The notes beneath the pieces are model-generated. The model worked only from the letters and a program-made list of their open reading frames with translations. It made no database searches and had not been told where the DNA came from. From the NCBI RefSeq assembly GCF_014639275.1, contig NZ_BMFW01000020.1:1-64000 (forward strand): DNA of 64,000 nt, read 5' to 3'. Source of the stretch: Arthrobacter liuii. Lineage in GTDB: Bacteria > Actinomycetota > Actinomycetes > Actinomycetales > Micrococcaceae. Positions 7,638 to 16,719 of the stretch are shown piece after piece; position 1 is the first letter of the stretch, and every line of letters begins with the position of its first letter. The position numbers and the translations under genes are program-made.

Positions 7638-9379
7638 AGCAGGCCAACCGTCAGGCGGCTGGGGTGGGAAGCGCCCATATGGATACGCTGGTTGGCGGTC
7701 ACGGCAACTCCCGATTCGTAGGCCAGCTTGCCGGTGTTCAGGTTCCGGTCCCAGCGCGGGTGGCAGCTGGAGGTGACCTGGACGCGCAGCCGCTCCCCCG
7801 GCGCAAAGGTCAGCGCCGTCTCCCAGAGGCTGATGGTGTACTCGTAGACCCGCGTCGGCTCGATGGCAGAGGGCGGCCGCCCCTCCTTGAACAGCCCGGT
7901 TTCCGCGTAGGCGTCGCGCCAGGACGCCCGGACAATACCGTCGGCAATACCCAAGGAAACTCCGTCCGCTGACACCTTGCAGAGCCGGACCACCCAGTCC
8001 GTGTCCACAGCACTCGAGGATGCAAACAACGTGGCGGTGACGGCGCCGAAAATGGTGGTGGTTTCGGTGAAGGGCTCCGAGGTGAAGACGGCGACGTCGG
8101 TGCGCGCCTCCACGGCGTCCTGCCGTGCCGGGCCCGCGGGGAACGCGCCCGCCAGCATGGTGGCCCCGCCGGTGGTGGGGACCGGGTCCAGCGGATCGTA
8201 GGCGTACTCAACGTTTCCGTCCGCACCCGTCTGGTCCAGCAGCCCGCCGTCCGCGGAAAGGAACCACGACCTTTGCCCTGAGGGAACCGGCAGTTCATCA
8301 AAGCCACGCCACCGGTTCTCGCCCAGGAAATACAGCAGCACCTTGGGAACCGCGGCGATGGCCGCTCCGTCCCCCTTGAGGACGGCGTCGAACCAGGCCG
8401 CGTGGAGGGACGACAGGTCTCCGCGGCCATCAACAATGCCGGAGGACGCGGCCGCGCCGAAGTGGATGTCCGGATACCCGCCGGAGAGGTTGGTATGCGT
8501 CCAGGGACCCAGGATGAGGCGTGGTTCGATGCCTGGGAGGGTCCTGCCCAGGGACGCCTGGCGGCGGTACTGGTCCAGGGTGTTGGGGGCGAAGATATCG
8601 AACCAGCCGCCGATGTGCAGCGTAGGCAGCGGCACCGCCACATCCGAAGCGGCATCCCACAACCGGCAGAAGCCACTCCCCGGCCCCTCCCCCGCGGACG
8701 GCGTGACCTCGTTGCGAAGGAAGGTGCCAAGCCTGGGTTCCAGGTCGCGCAGCGGGAGGACTCCGTAGCAGGAACCATCGGCAAATCCAGCGTCCAGGGC
8801 AAGCCATTCCTGGAGCTCCTTCGCGCGCCGCTCGGGATCGTCAGCATGTTCCCGCATCAGTTCATTCAGCGAAATCGAGGCGTGCCCCCAGGCAAGGCGG
8901 CTGCCCAACTCATGGGCGCCGCCCCGATACAGGGCCCCGTTGTTGGCGTTGCCGCCCGCAGAGACACCGGGCGCCAGTGCCTTGAGCCCGGCCGGAGCGT
9001 ACCGGGCGGCCCGCCACTGGGTTTCCGCGAAATAGGACCGGCCCCACATGCCCACCCGGCCGTTGGACCACGGAAGGCGGGCGGCCCACTCCACTGTTGT
9101 GGCGCCGTCGGACGCTTCATTCACCGAAGGCTCAAACCTGCCGTCCGAGCCGAACCTGCCGCGGCAGTCCTGCATCACCACCACGTACCCGGCCGCCGCA
9201 ACCGTCACGGGGTTGAAGTACGCCGAGTTGACCGCGAGGTCCCGCCCGTAGGGCGTGCGCGTCAGCAGCACAGGGAAGGTGCTGCCGGGCGCGTCCGGCC
9301 GATAGACGGTGGACCGGAGGATGGTTCCGTCGGTCATGGTAGCTTCAACATCGCCGTCGACGACGACCGGGTAGCGCAC
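7634..9379 (-). CDS. CocE/NonD family hydrolase (X-Pro dipeptidyl-peptidase S15 fold)
   Basis: This 581-aa serine hydrolase probably cleaves an ester or amide. The N-terminal alpha/beta-hydrolase domain has PVLLTRTPYGRD and the oxyanion region MQDCRGRFGSDG. The nucleophile elbow is GMWGRSYFAETQW, with Ser in GRSYF rather than the usual GxSYxG. A later GGWFDIFAPNTL carries the acid and GPWTHTN the His. The C-terminal jelly-roll (LRVQVTSSCHPRWDRN) is the family's PepX_C domain. The start chosen is GTG at 9377-9379 (reading VRYPVVVDGD) because AAAGG precedes it at good spacing and no ATG fits. It lies 38 bp after the transporter gene in the same operon. Confidence 0.88.
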   Translation of the reverse strand: MRYPVVVDGDVEATMTDGTILRSTVYRPDAPGSTFPVLLTRTPYGRDLAVNSAYFNPVTVAAAGYVVVMQDCRGRFGSDGRFEPSVNEASDGATTVEWAARLPWSNGRVGMWGRSYFAETQWRAARYAPAGLKALAPGVSAGGNANNGALYRGGAHELGSRLAWGHASISLNELMREHADDPERRAKELQEWLALDAGFADGSCYGVLPLRDLEPRLGTFLRNEVTPSAGEGPGSGFCRLWDAASDVAVPLPTLHIGGWFDIFAPNTLDQYRRQASLGRTLPGIEPRLILGPWTHTNLSGGYPDIHFGAAASSGIVDGRGDLSSLHAAWFDAVLKGDGAAIAAVPKVLLYFLGENRWRGFDELPVPSGQRSWFLSADGGLLDQTGADGNVEYAYDPLDPVPTTGGATMLAGAFPAGPARQDAVEARTDVAVFTSEPFTETTTIFGAVTATLFASSSAVDTDWVVRLCKVSADGVSLGIADGIVRASWRDAYAETGLFKEGRPPSAIEPTRVYEYTISLWETALTFAPGERLRVQVTSSCHPRWDRNLNTGKLAYESGVAVTANQRIHMGASHPSRLTVGLL

Positions 9380-9417
9380 GTGCGTGCCTTTCGTTGGGGT
9401 GGGGGCTGGGTTGTTGC

Positions 9418-10785
9418 TCAGGCGGCCTGGACGGGCCGCTTGCCGAGGTCTTCGGTCCTGGTCCGGTAGGTCTCCTTGACCCACACGGCGGTCACGACGG
9501 CGGAGACGAGGCAGCACGCGGCCGTGAAGACGGCAACGGGCAGCCACCCGTCAGGGCCGGGCTGGACGATGGCTGCGGCAATGGCGGGAGCGAAGCCGGT
9601 GACGACGAGCCCCAGCTGGGAGGCAGTGGCTGCTCCCGTGTAGCGGATCCTGGTTTCGAACATTTCCGCGGTCATGGATGGGCCAAGCGGGTTGACCATG
9701 CCGTAGCCAACGGTCATGAAGAGGATGGCCGTGGCAAAGATCAGCGGGATGGAGCCGGTACTGATCGCCCAGAAGAACGCAAACACTGAGGCCGCGCAGA
9801 CGATGTTGCCGGTGATGAACACCGGTTTGCGTCCGATCCGGTCGGCCAGGACGCCTGCGTACGGCTGGACGACGATGCCCAGGGCCGCGGTGACGATGGT
9901 GACGGTGAGCATGACGGCCGCGGGGACCCCAAGCTTGCCCGCGTAGGCAAGACCGAAGGCCGCGAACACCGAGGAGACCACACTCCACAGGCCGAAGAGG
10001 ATCACCTTGAGGATGGTGGCCCAGTGGTCGCGCAAGACCACCTTGATGGGCAGTTCCTGCGCGCCCGCAGATTCTTTGGCGGCCTCGAACACCTCCGATT
10101 CCGGGAGGCGCAACCTGATGTACAGGCCCACGGCGACAACCAGGATGCTGGCAAGGAACGGCAGGCGCCATCCCCATGCGAGCAGATCGTCCTGCGGCAG
10201 CAGCGACACCGCGAGGAATGCCAGCGACGCCAGCATGATGCCGGCCACCGCTCCCGTGTTGACCCAGCTCGCGTAGAAGGCCCGCCTGTGGGTGGGGGCG
10301 TGTTCCATGGTCATTGTCACGGCACCCACGGACTCGCCGGCGGCCGAAGCGCCCTGCAGTGCGCGCAGGAGGACCAGCAGGACGGGTGCGGCGGCACCGA
10401 TGGCGGACACCGGGGGAAGGCAGCCGATCAGGAACGTGGCCACGCCCATGAGGACCAGCGTCAGGACCAGCATCTGCCGGCGCCCGATCCGGTCGCCGAA
10501 GTGGCCGATTACGCCGGCGGCCAGGGGCCGCACCACGTAGCCGATGCCAATCGTGGCCATGGAAAGGACCATGCCCAGCGCGGGGTCAATGCCCGGGAAG
10601 AAGATCTTGTTGAAGATCAGCGCCGAGGCTGATCCGTAGATGAAGAAGTCGTAATACTCGAGGGTGCTGCCGATGAAGCTGGCCACGGCGGCCCTGCGGG
10701 CATTCTGCGTGCCCTGCTCGGTGGATGCGGGAGCGGATATGGCGTCCGGGGACAACGGCGTCAGCGGACTGGGACCTGCGGTCAT
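9418..10785 (-). CDS. MHS-family major facilitator transporter
   Basis: This 455-aa, 12-helix permease is of the metabolite:H+ symporter branch of the MFS. The family signature EYYDFFIYGSASALIF follows the first cytoplasmic segment, and the loop 2-3 motif is GHFGDRIGRRQMLV, with a repeat of it as ADRIGRKPVFI in the second half. Family members carry organic acids, betaines or aromatic acids. An AGGAG box precedes the ATG at 10783-10785. It is the first gene of an operon with the CocE hydrolase and DUF3237, divergent from a PaaX-like regulator, so it probably brings in the substrate or exports a product of the hydrolase. Confidence 0.9.
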   Translation of the reverse strand: MTAGPSPLTPLSPDAISAPASTEQGTQNARRAAVASFIGSTLEYYDFFIYGSASALIFNKIFFPGIDPALGMVLSMATIGIGYVVRPLAAGVIGHFGDRIGRRQMLVLTLVLMGVATFLIGCLPPVSAIGAAAPVLLVLLRALQGASAAGESVGAVTMTMEHAPTHRRAFYASWVNTGAVAGIMLASLAFLAVSLLPQDDLLAWGWRLPFLASILVVAVGLYIRLRLPESEVFEAAKESAGAQELPIKVVLRDHWATILKVILFGLWSVVSSVFAAFGLAYAGKLGVPAAVMLTVTIVTAALGIVVQPYAGVLADRIGRKPVFITGNIVCAASVFAFFWAISTGSIPLIFATAILFMTVGYGMVNPLGPSMTAEMFETRIRYTGAATASQLGLVVTGFAPAIAAAIVQPGPDGWLPVAVFTAACCLVSAVVTAVWVKETYRTRTEDLGKRPVQAA

Positions 10786-10874
10786 TGCGGATCTCCTGGA
10801 AATGATGGGGGTAGCAGGCGCCTGCTGGAGGATGGTCGCGCCGGAACACTGTTGTGGGCCGGATCACTATATAG

Positions 10875-10904
10875 ATAGTATGCGCATTTTCATACGACCG
10901 TCAA
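10875..10904 (-). promoter_or_regulatory. Sigma70-type promoter with overlapping inverted repeat, for the MHS transporter operon
   Basis: On the minus strand TTGACG (complement of 10899-10904) and TACTAT (complement of 10875-10880) are separated by 18 bp, a near-consensus -35/-10 pair directed at the transporter gene. The spacer holds an inverted repeat, GTATG at 10878-10882 and CATAC at 10891-10895, that could be the operator of the divergent PaaX-like regulator. The start codon is about 90 bp downstream. Confidence 0.6.
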
Positions 10905-10956
10905 TAAGACTGCAAAACCCAATTGGCTGCACCTTCCGGGCCTGAGAAGATGGACC

Positions 10957-11892
10957 GTGACCCCAGAGCCCCATGCCCCACCCGGCCACCCCGCCAGCGC
11001 CCGGATTGCCGCCGAACAGGTCAATTTCCCGCGGCCGCTGAAAGGGTCTGCATCCCAGCATCTGGTGGTGACCATGCTGGCGGACTACTGGCGCGGGTCC
11101 ACCGCGTGGCTGCCGTCCCGGATGATTGTGTCGCTGGCCGGGTCCCTTGGCCTCAGCCCCTCCGCAGCCTCAACCGCGTTGAGCCGCCTGGCCGGGCGCG
11201 ATGTCCTGGAGCAGTCGAATGCAGGGCGCACTTCCCGCTACCGGTTCACGCCGGAAGCGAAGGCCCGCCTGGACATCGGGGTGGGACAAATCAGCGGTTT
11301 CGGCTCCGAGGAGCGCCGGTGGGACGGGATGTGGACCGTAGTGGCGTTCACCGTGCCTGAGAGCTCCCGGGAAATGCGAGAACTGCTGCGCAGTAGGCTC
11401 AAATCGCTGGGCTTCGCTCCCCTGTACGGAGCCGTGTGGGTTTCTGCATGGGACACTGCGGATGAATTGGAGGATTCCTGCCGGCACCTGGGGGTGGACA
11501 ACTATGCCATCTTCCGCACGCCCGAGACGGAGCTCCGGGGCCGGCCGCTGATTGAAGCCTGGGACCTGGCGGAGGTCCGGCGGCAGTACTTGCCCTTCAT
11601 CGATACCTATGGTCCAACGGCCCGGTCCCTGGACCCACAACAACTCAGCGGCGAAGAGGCCTTCAGGCTGCGGACCGAGGTCATTGACGCGTGGCGGGCG
11701 TTCCCCTGGGAGGACCCCGGGCTTCCGCCGGAACTCCTGCCCCGTGAATTTCCGCTGTTTCAGGCGCGGCGGATTTTTGTCGCCCTTTACAACTCGCTGG
11801 AGGAGACCGCCGCCACCTATGTGGAGGAGACCGCCGTCCGGCTGGCCCCCGAAGTGGCTGGAGAAATCCACGCTTTCCGGGTCAGGGCGTAG
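10957..11892 (+). CDS. PaaX-like transcriptional regulator
   Basis: This 311-aa protein has the three-part PaaX layout: an N-terminal winged helix (LPSRMIVSLAGSLGLSPSAA with STALSRLAGRDVLEQ as wing region), a central domain starting GSEERRWDGMWTVVAFTVPE, and a C-terminal helical domain with FPLFQARRIFVALY. PaaX represses phenylacetate genes and binds phenylacetyl-CoA, but no paa genes are nearby here. Instead it faces an MHS transporter-CocE-DUF3237 operon. The start is GTG 10957, preceded by GAGAAGATGG. Its ligand is therefore likely different from phenylacetyl-CoA, though an aryl-CoA or other acyl-CoA remains plausible. Confidence 0.85.
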   Translation: MTPEPHAPPGHPASARIAAEQVNFPRPLKGSASQHLVVTMLADYWRGSTAWLPSRMIVSLAGSLGLSPSAASTALSRLAGRDVLEQSNAGRTSRYRFTPEAKARLDIGVGQISGFGSEERRWDGMWTVVAFTVPESSREMRELLRSRLKSLGFAPLYGAVWVSAWDTADELEDSCRHLGVDNYAIFRTPETELRGRPLIEAWDLAEVRRQYLPFIDTYGPTARSLDPQQLSGEEAFRLRTEVIDAWRAFPWEDPGLPPELLPREFPLFQARRIFVALYNSLEETAATYVEETAVRLAPEVAGEIHAFRVRA

Positions 11893-11904
11893 GACCCTCA
11901 CCGC

Positions 11905-12885
11905 CTATGCCCGCCGCGCCGCCGCCAGTTCGCGCGCCAGGAAATCCAGGGCAGGCTGCCCTTCCGGAAGCCCGGCAGTGTGGTTGAGGTGGCCGTGGAC
12001 CCCGCCTTCGGCGAGGAAGTAGGAGACCGGAACCCCGGCCCGCTCCAAAGCCGACGCGAACAGCTCGGTGGAGCCGCGGGCGTCGTCGTACTCGCACGCA
12101 ATCAACGCCGTGGGCGGAAGCCCGGCAGGGTCAGCGTAGCCGGGCATGGCGTAGGAGGATGCCATGCTCACGGGACCGCCCACATAATTCTCCGCAGTCC
12201 GGATGGAGTCCTCCAGCCTAAACCGGAGATGGCGCGGCAGCCCTGCCATCACGTCTTCGTCAAGGCCCGCGGCCGGCGGCGGAAGTTCCGCGTGCAGGAA
12301 GGGATACGCCAGCAGGAGCTTGGCGGGCAGCGTTTTGCCGGCATCGATGAGGTAGAGCGCGGCGCCCACGGCAAGGTTGCCGCCGGCGCCGGCGCCGCCC
12401 AGGCAGAGCAGATCCGGATCCAGCCCCAGTGATCCGGCGTGCTTCCGGGCCCAGAACCAGCCCGCCAGGGCGTCATCGTGGGGGATGGGGAAAGACACGC
12501 CGTCGCGCGCCAGCCGGTAATCCACCGACAGCACGGGCGTCCCCCGGTTGGCGAGCACCCGCGCCAGGTAGTCCGACTCGGGAATGTCCAGGCTGCCGCT
12601 GACGAACCCACCGCCGTGCAGCCACACCAGCGCCGGGCTGTCCGTGGACGCCGGTTCGCCGTAAATCCGGATGGCCACCGGACCGTGCCGCCCGTCCGCA
12701 GTCACGGAGCGGATGGGAACCTCCGGGCCCGGAGAACGCAAGGCATCCGGGTCCAGGAACTGGGGTCCCTCCGGCCGGGCCAGGTATTCGGCAAAACCGG
12801 CGGCGGGCGCCTCGGCCTGCCCCTTGTTCCGGGTGGCGCCGGGGGTGCGGGTACCGGCAGCGGGGCGGTTTGCGGGCAACGTCAT
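11905..12885 (-). CDS. HSL-like alpha/beta hydrolase with the nucleophile serine replaced
   Basis: This 326-aa protein has the hormone-sensitive-lipase-family fold, with the oxyanion motif LVWLHGGGFVSGS and a downstream SVDYRLARDG segment. The nucleophile elbow, normally GDSAGGN, reads GAGAGGN, so the catalytic Ser is Gly and the preceding Asp is Ala. The acid region (CEYDDARGS) and His region (GVHGHLNH) remain. As written it should not act as a classical serine esterase; it may bind a ligand, use a different mechanism, or be decaying. Its start overlaps the end of the next upstream hydrolase (ATGA), so it is the last gene of the rhamnosidase operon. Confidence 0.82.
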   Translation of the reverse strand: MTLPANRPAAGTRTPGATRNKGQAEAPAAGFAEYLARPEGPQFLDPDALRSPGPEVPIRSVTADGRHGPVAIRIYGEPASTDSPALVWLHGGGFVSGSLDIPESDYLARVLANRGTPVLSVDYRLARDGVSFPIPHDDALAGWFWARKHAGSLGLDPDLLCLGGAGAGGNLAVGAALYLIDAGKTLPAKLLLAYPFLHAELPPPAAGLDEDVMAGLPRHLRFRLEDSIRTAENYVGGPVSMASSYAMPGYADPAGLPPTALIACEYDDARGSTELFASALERAGVPVSYFLAEGGVHGHLNHTAGLPEGQPALDFLARELAAARRA

Positions 12886-13874
12886 GATGTCCCCAGCTTC
12901 CGGGCGAAGTATTCGACGGCGGTGGCCAGGATGGCGTCCATCTGGTCCTCGGCGCCGAAGAAGCAGTGGTCGCCGCCTTTGATGGTGACCACCTGGTGTT
13001 CGACGCCGGCTTCGGTGAGCGCGGCGGCCAGCAGGTCCGTCTGCGAGTGGGGCACCAGGCCGTCGGAATCGCCGTGGACCAGCAGGAACGGGGCGGCGCC
13101 GGCACCCACGTAGCTGACCGGGCTGGCCGCGGCCAGAAGCTCTGGATCATCCGAGCCGCCCACCAGCATGTACTCAGGCTGCAGGGACATGCCCGGTGGC
13201 ACCGCCGCGGTCAGGGCAGCGGGCAAGAGCCCCGCGGGCGTGGCGATGGGGGGAATGTCCACCAGCGAGGAAACACCGTAAAAGTCGACGACGGCGCTAA
13301 CGCGGCTGGAGTGCCCCTGCACACCGAGTCCGCCCTCAAGGTCGCCGTGGTTGCCGGTGAGTCCAAGGAGGGCCACCAGGTGGCCGCCGGCAGATTCACC
13401 CCAGGCGCCGAACCGGTCCGGGTCAATGTTGAGCTCTGCGGCAAATTCGCGCAGGTACCGGACGGCGGCTTTGAGGTCGTGGAGCTGGGCGGGGAAGGGT
13501 GCCTCGAGGGAGTGCCGGTAGTCAGCGGTGGCACAGGCGATTCCGGCTTGGTTGAGCAGCCGGAACACGGAGTCCGGTGCGAATGTGGGCGGCAGTTCGC
13601 GGCGGTCGCCCAGCTGGAACGCGCCGCCATGGACCCAGAGCACCAGCGGGGTGGGACCGTCCGCCCGGCGGGGCAGCCAGATATCCAGCTTCAGCGGCCG
13701 GAATCCTATGGCCCGCGCGTAGGTGACTTCCCGGTGCACGAAGGAGGCGTCGCTGGCCGGTTCCGGCGTGCCGGGCGCGTCATAGACAGGAAACGGCGGA
13801 ACCGTCCTGCCGCCGGGCCGGGAAACGTTGGGCCGGGACGTGTCGAGTACTTCGGTAGCGTCATCCACCGTCAT
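12882..13874 (-). CDS. Alpha/beta hydrolase, BD-FAE/esterase type
   Basis: This 330-aa enzyme has LVLWVHGGAFQLGDRRELPP (oxyanion hole), the intact nucleophile elbow FGAWGESAGGHLVAL with Ser about residue 169, an acid in LLVHGDSDGLVPHSQ, and the catalytic His in KGGDHCFFG. This layout matches BD-FAE/acetyl-esterase-like carboxylesterases that remove acyl groups from glycosides or lignocellulosic esters. The start is ATG 13872-13874, overlapping the rhamnosidase stop by 4 bp. Coupling to a GH78 rhamnosidase suggests it deacylates rhamnosides or their aglycones, which is inference. It is the active partner of the serine-less paralogue that follows. Confidence 0.85.
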   Translation of the reverse strand: MTVDDATEVLDTSRPNVSRPGGRTVPPFPVYDAPGTPEPASDASFVHREVTYARAIGFRPLKLDIWLPRRADGPTPLVLWVHGGAFQLGDRRELPPTFAPDSVFRLLNQAGIACATADYRHSLEAPFPAQLHDLKAAVRYLREFAAELNIDPDRFGAWGESAGGHLVALLGLTGNHGDLEGGLGVQGHSSRVSAVVDFYGVSSLVDIPPIATPAGLLPAALTAAVPPGMSLQPEYMLVGGSDDPELLAAASPVSYVGAGAAPFLLVHGDSDGLVPHSQTDLLAAALTEAGVEHQVVTIKGGDHCFFGAEDQMDAILATAVEYFARKLGTS

Positions 13875-16621
13875 AGTGTGCTCCTCATCAGTTCGGGTTT
13901 GGCAGCGTCCCCACCGGTGGCGGCAACGAAAGTGTGGGTTCCCGGCCCGACGACGGCGGCCGGTTCGCCGGGCAGCAGCACCTCGGCGGTGGTGCCGGGC
14001 GGGACGGTGGCACGGAGCGTCAGCACGCCGTCGTCCGTTGTCCATTCCAGCGCGATCAGGCCGCGCGGCCCCACGTGGGATGTGGCCGCGGAGGTGAGGG
14101 CGGCACCGGGACGCGGTTCAATAATGATCCGCTCCCAGCCGGAGCTGCCCGGTGCCTGGCGGAGTCCTGCCGTGTACCGGTGCAGGAAGGACACCACGGC
14201 GCCCTTGCTGTAGTGGTTGAGCGATTGGTGCGCGGCGCCGTCGGCGTCGATGCCGTTCCACAGCTCCCACACGGTGGTGGCGCCGCGGTCCACCATGGCC
14301 AGCCACGACGGTTCCGAGTCCTGCATGAGCAGTTCGTAGGCCAGGCGCAGCTCGCCGTTGTCGGCCAGGACCGGGAGCAGGTGGGGCGTGGCCAGGAAGC
14401 CGGTGCCCACATGGGTTCCCGCGTCGCGGATCAGGGCGGACAGCTGGGCAGTGACTGTGGGACGGTGTTCCGGGCTTACAAGGTCGAAGGCAAGGGCGCG
14501 GACGCAATTGGCCTGGCTGGCTTCCGTGACCCGGCCAGAGGGGTCAAGGTATTCGGTTTGCCAGGCCTCCCGGACGTTCGCCGAAAGCTCCGCCAATTCA
14601 GCAGCCTCCGTGGCCAGGCCCAGCACATCTGCGATGCGTGCCATCAGGCCCGCGGTGTGCCGGTAGTAGGCGGTGGCCACGATGCCGTGATCAGCGTTGC
14701 GGGCGGCGAACAGGTCCGGCTCGGGTCCGTCCGGTTCCATCCATTCGCCGAAGTGGAAGCCGGTGTCCCACAGAAACTGCTCGTGCGGAGCCGGGTCAGG
14801 GCTGGCAGCGGCCCGGGCGGGATGCCGCCGGGTATCGGCGGAGGTCTGAACGAAGCCCAGCCAGCGCTTCATGGCCCCCCAGTTCTCAGCCAGGATCGAG
14901 GTATCCCCTGTGGCCAGGTAGGTCTCCCAGGGCACCATGGCGATCGCGTCGCCCCAGCCAGCGGACCCGTTGGTGAAGCCCATGAATTCCGCGGAGGTCA
15001 CGGCCGGTCCCGGTGATGGCGAGATGTTGACCACCACACCGTTGTCCCACTGGTCGGCACGGACGTCGCGCAGCCACTTCCGGGAGAAGCCGGTGACGTC
15101 GTACAGGTAGGCGGCGGTGGGCACGAACAGCTGCCAGTCCCCGGTCCAGCCGGCCTTTTCACGCTGCGGGCAGTCGGTGGGGACTTCGCAGGAGTTGCCC
15201 AGGAAGCTCCAATCCACGATGCGGTGGAGTGCGTTCAGCCGGTCGTCGCTGCAGTTGAACGAACCGATGCGCTCCAGGTCGGTCCGCACCAGGCAGGCCG
15301 TGATGTCCTCCGGCTGCAGGTCCCCGCGGAGGCCCTGCACGGACACGTACTGGAAGCCGTGGGTGGTGTGCCGGGGCTCGAAAACCTCACCGGGAGCACC
15401 GGCGGCGGTGACGGCGTCCACCTGCCCGGCGTCCAGGAAGGCACCAGGACTGCGGAAATCGTGCGGGCGCAGGTGGTCCCGGGTAACGTCACCCTCCGCA
15501 CCAAGGGCCTCGCCGTATTCCAGGGTGACGGTTTTGCCCGCGGCTCCAAGTTTGGCCAGCCGCACCCAGCCGTGGATGTTCTGGCCGAAGTCCACCACCT
15601 GGTTGCCGTTGGGCAGGCGACGGATGGACACCGGAGCCAGTTCCTGCGTCACCCGGGTCGGCGGGGCGACGGGCCCGGTCAGTGCGTCGAAGCTGCCGGG
15701 ACGGACGACGGCGGGTCGCGCCTGGGGTGCGTTGCGCACCCGGGCTGGGCTGCCGCCGTCGGCCGTTCGAAAATCGGTGCGCTGGCCCGCCATGAGGTCA
15801 GCGCTCACGATCTCCGTTTCGGACACCAGCCACGAGCTGTCGGTGCCGATGACCTGCCGGGCCGCCCCGGACTCCATCTCCAGCTGCGCGAGGAAAGCCG
15901 TGTGGGTGCCGTACATGTCGGCGTCGCGCGTGTAGCCAAAGGTGCCGCGGTACCAGCCGTCGGTGAGGACCGCGCGGATGGTGTTGGTGCCCTCGGAGAG
16001 CAGGCCGGTGACGTCATAGGCCTGGACCTGGAGGGTGGTGTTGTAGCTGGTGGAGCCCGGGGTGAGCTGCTGGTCGCCGACGCGCCGGCCGTTGATGAAC
16101 AGCTCGTAGATGCCGTGGGCAGTGGCGTAGGCGCGGGCCGTGTCCGGGGCCGCGGGGAGCGTGAAGGTCCTGCTGAGGGCGTAGCCTGGGCGCTCCCCCG
16201 GTGCTGGAACCCCAGGCTCATCGGGGCCGATCCACTGCGCCGTCCAGTCGCTGGCATGCAGGAGGCCCAACTCCACGGGCATGGACCCGGACCAGTCACT
16301 TGCTCTTTCGATGCCGTTCCCATCGCTGTCCCAGGTGAGGACACGCCACTCGAACCGGCTTCGCGAGTCCAGGGCGGGCCCGGAGTACCGGATGCCGCAG
16401 CAGGCTGCCGAGTCCACCCTTCCCGTGTCCCAGCCGTTGCTGGCCGTGATGCGGTAGGCCGCCTGTTTGGTGGTCCCGGCGGGCGGCGTCCAGCTGAGCC
16501 GCGGTGCGGTGAGGGTCAGGCCCATCGCCTCGGACAGGTGCTCGGCCCGAAGCCGTGTGGGGGCGGTCATGCGGCGGGACTCCTGAAGTGCGGTTGCTGG
16601 GAGTTCCAGCTTCGCGTTCAT
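13871..16621 (-). CDS. Alpha-L-rhamnosidase, GH78
   Basis: This 916-aa GH78 enzyme hydrolyses terminal alpha-L-rhamnose from glycosides by an inverting mechanism. An N-terminal Ig-like domain begins TAPRLSWTPPAG, followed by the carbohydrate-binding beta-sandwich (FTLPAAPDTARAYATAHGIY, LTDGWYRGTFGYTRD). The (alpha/alpha)6 catalytic domain carries the family signature DCPQREKAGWTGD, and the C-terminal beta domain starts near FLHRYTAGLRQAPGS. There is no signal peptide, so it acts in the cytoplasm on imported rhamnosides. The start ATG 16619-16621 is chosen because GGAGG precedes it; an upstream ATG at 16648 would sit inside a conserved promoter element. Two hydrolase genes follow with ATGA overlaps. 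Confidence 0.9.
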   Translation of the reverse strand: MNAKLELPATALQESRRMTAPTRLRAEHLSEAMGLTLTAPRLSWTPPAGTTKQAAYRITASNGWDTGRVDSAACCGIRYSGPALDSRSRFEWRVLTWDSDGNGIERASDWSGSMPVELGLLHASDWTAQWIGPDEPGVPAPGERPGYALSRTFTLPAAPDTARAYATAHGIYELFINGRRVGDQQLTPGSTSYNTTLQVQAYDVTGLLSEGTNTIRAVLTDGWYRGTFGYTRDADMYGTHTAFLAQLEMESGAARQVIGTDSSWLVSETEIVSADLMAGQRTDFRTADGGSPARVRNAPQARPAVVRPGSFDALTGPVAPPTRVTQELAPVSIRRLPNGNQVVDFGQNIHGWVRLAKLGAAGKTVTLEYGEALGAEGDVTRDHLRPHDFRSPGAFLDAGQVDAVTAAGAPGEVFEPRHTTHGFQYVSVQGLRGDLQPEDITACLVRTDLERIGSFNCSDDRLNALHRIVDWSFLGNSCEVPTDCPQREKAGWTGDWQLFVPTAAYLYDVTGFSRKWLRDVRADQWDNGVVVNISPSPGPAVTSAEFMGFTNGSAGWGDAIAMVPWETYLATGDTSILAENWGAMKRWLGFVQTSADTRRHPARAAASPDPAPHEQFLWDTGFHFGEWMEPDGPEPDLFAARNADHGIVATAYYRHTAGLMARIADVLGLATEAAELAELSANVREAWQTEYLDPSGRVTEASQANCVRALAFDLVSPEHRPTVTAQLSALIRDAGTHVGTGFLATPHLLPVLADNGELRLAYELLMQDSEPSWLAMVDRGATTVWELWNGIDADGAAHQSLNHYSKGAVVSFLHRYTAGLRQAPGSSGWERIIIEPRPGAALTSAATSHVGPRGLIALEWTTDDGVLTLRATVPPGTTAEVLLPGEPAAVVGPGTHTFVAATGGDAAKPELMRSTL

Positions 16622-16645
16622 GACTTCCCCTCCACATGCTCCTTT

Positions 16646-16668
16646 CATTGGTTGGAATAGTATTGTGG
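16646..16668 (+). promoter_or_regulatory. Conserved 23-bp element between GH78 and the IclR regulator
   Basis: The element starts CATTG, contains AATAGTATT and ends TTGTGG. It matches the element at 29603-29625, upstream of GH1 and the second rhamnosidase operon, at 20 of 23 positions. It lies 25-47 bp upstream of the GH78 start and 52-74 bp upstream of the IclR-gene start. It does not look like a -35/-10 pair, so an operator for the adjacent IclR protein is the simplest reading. Confidence 0.55.
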
Positions 16669-16719
16669 TTCAGCTCACTGCGAGCCCTGCAGCTACCAAC
16701 GGCGCTAGGAACCACTGCC

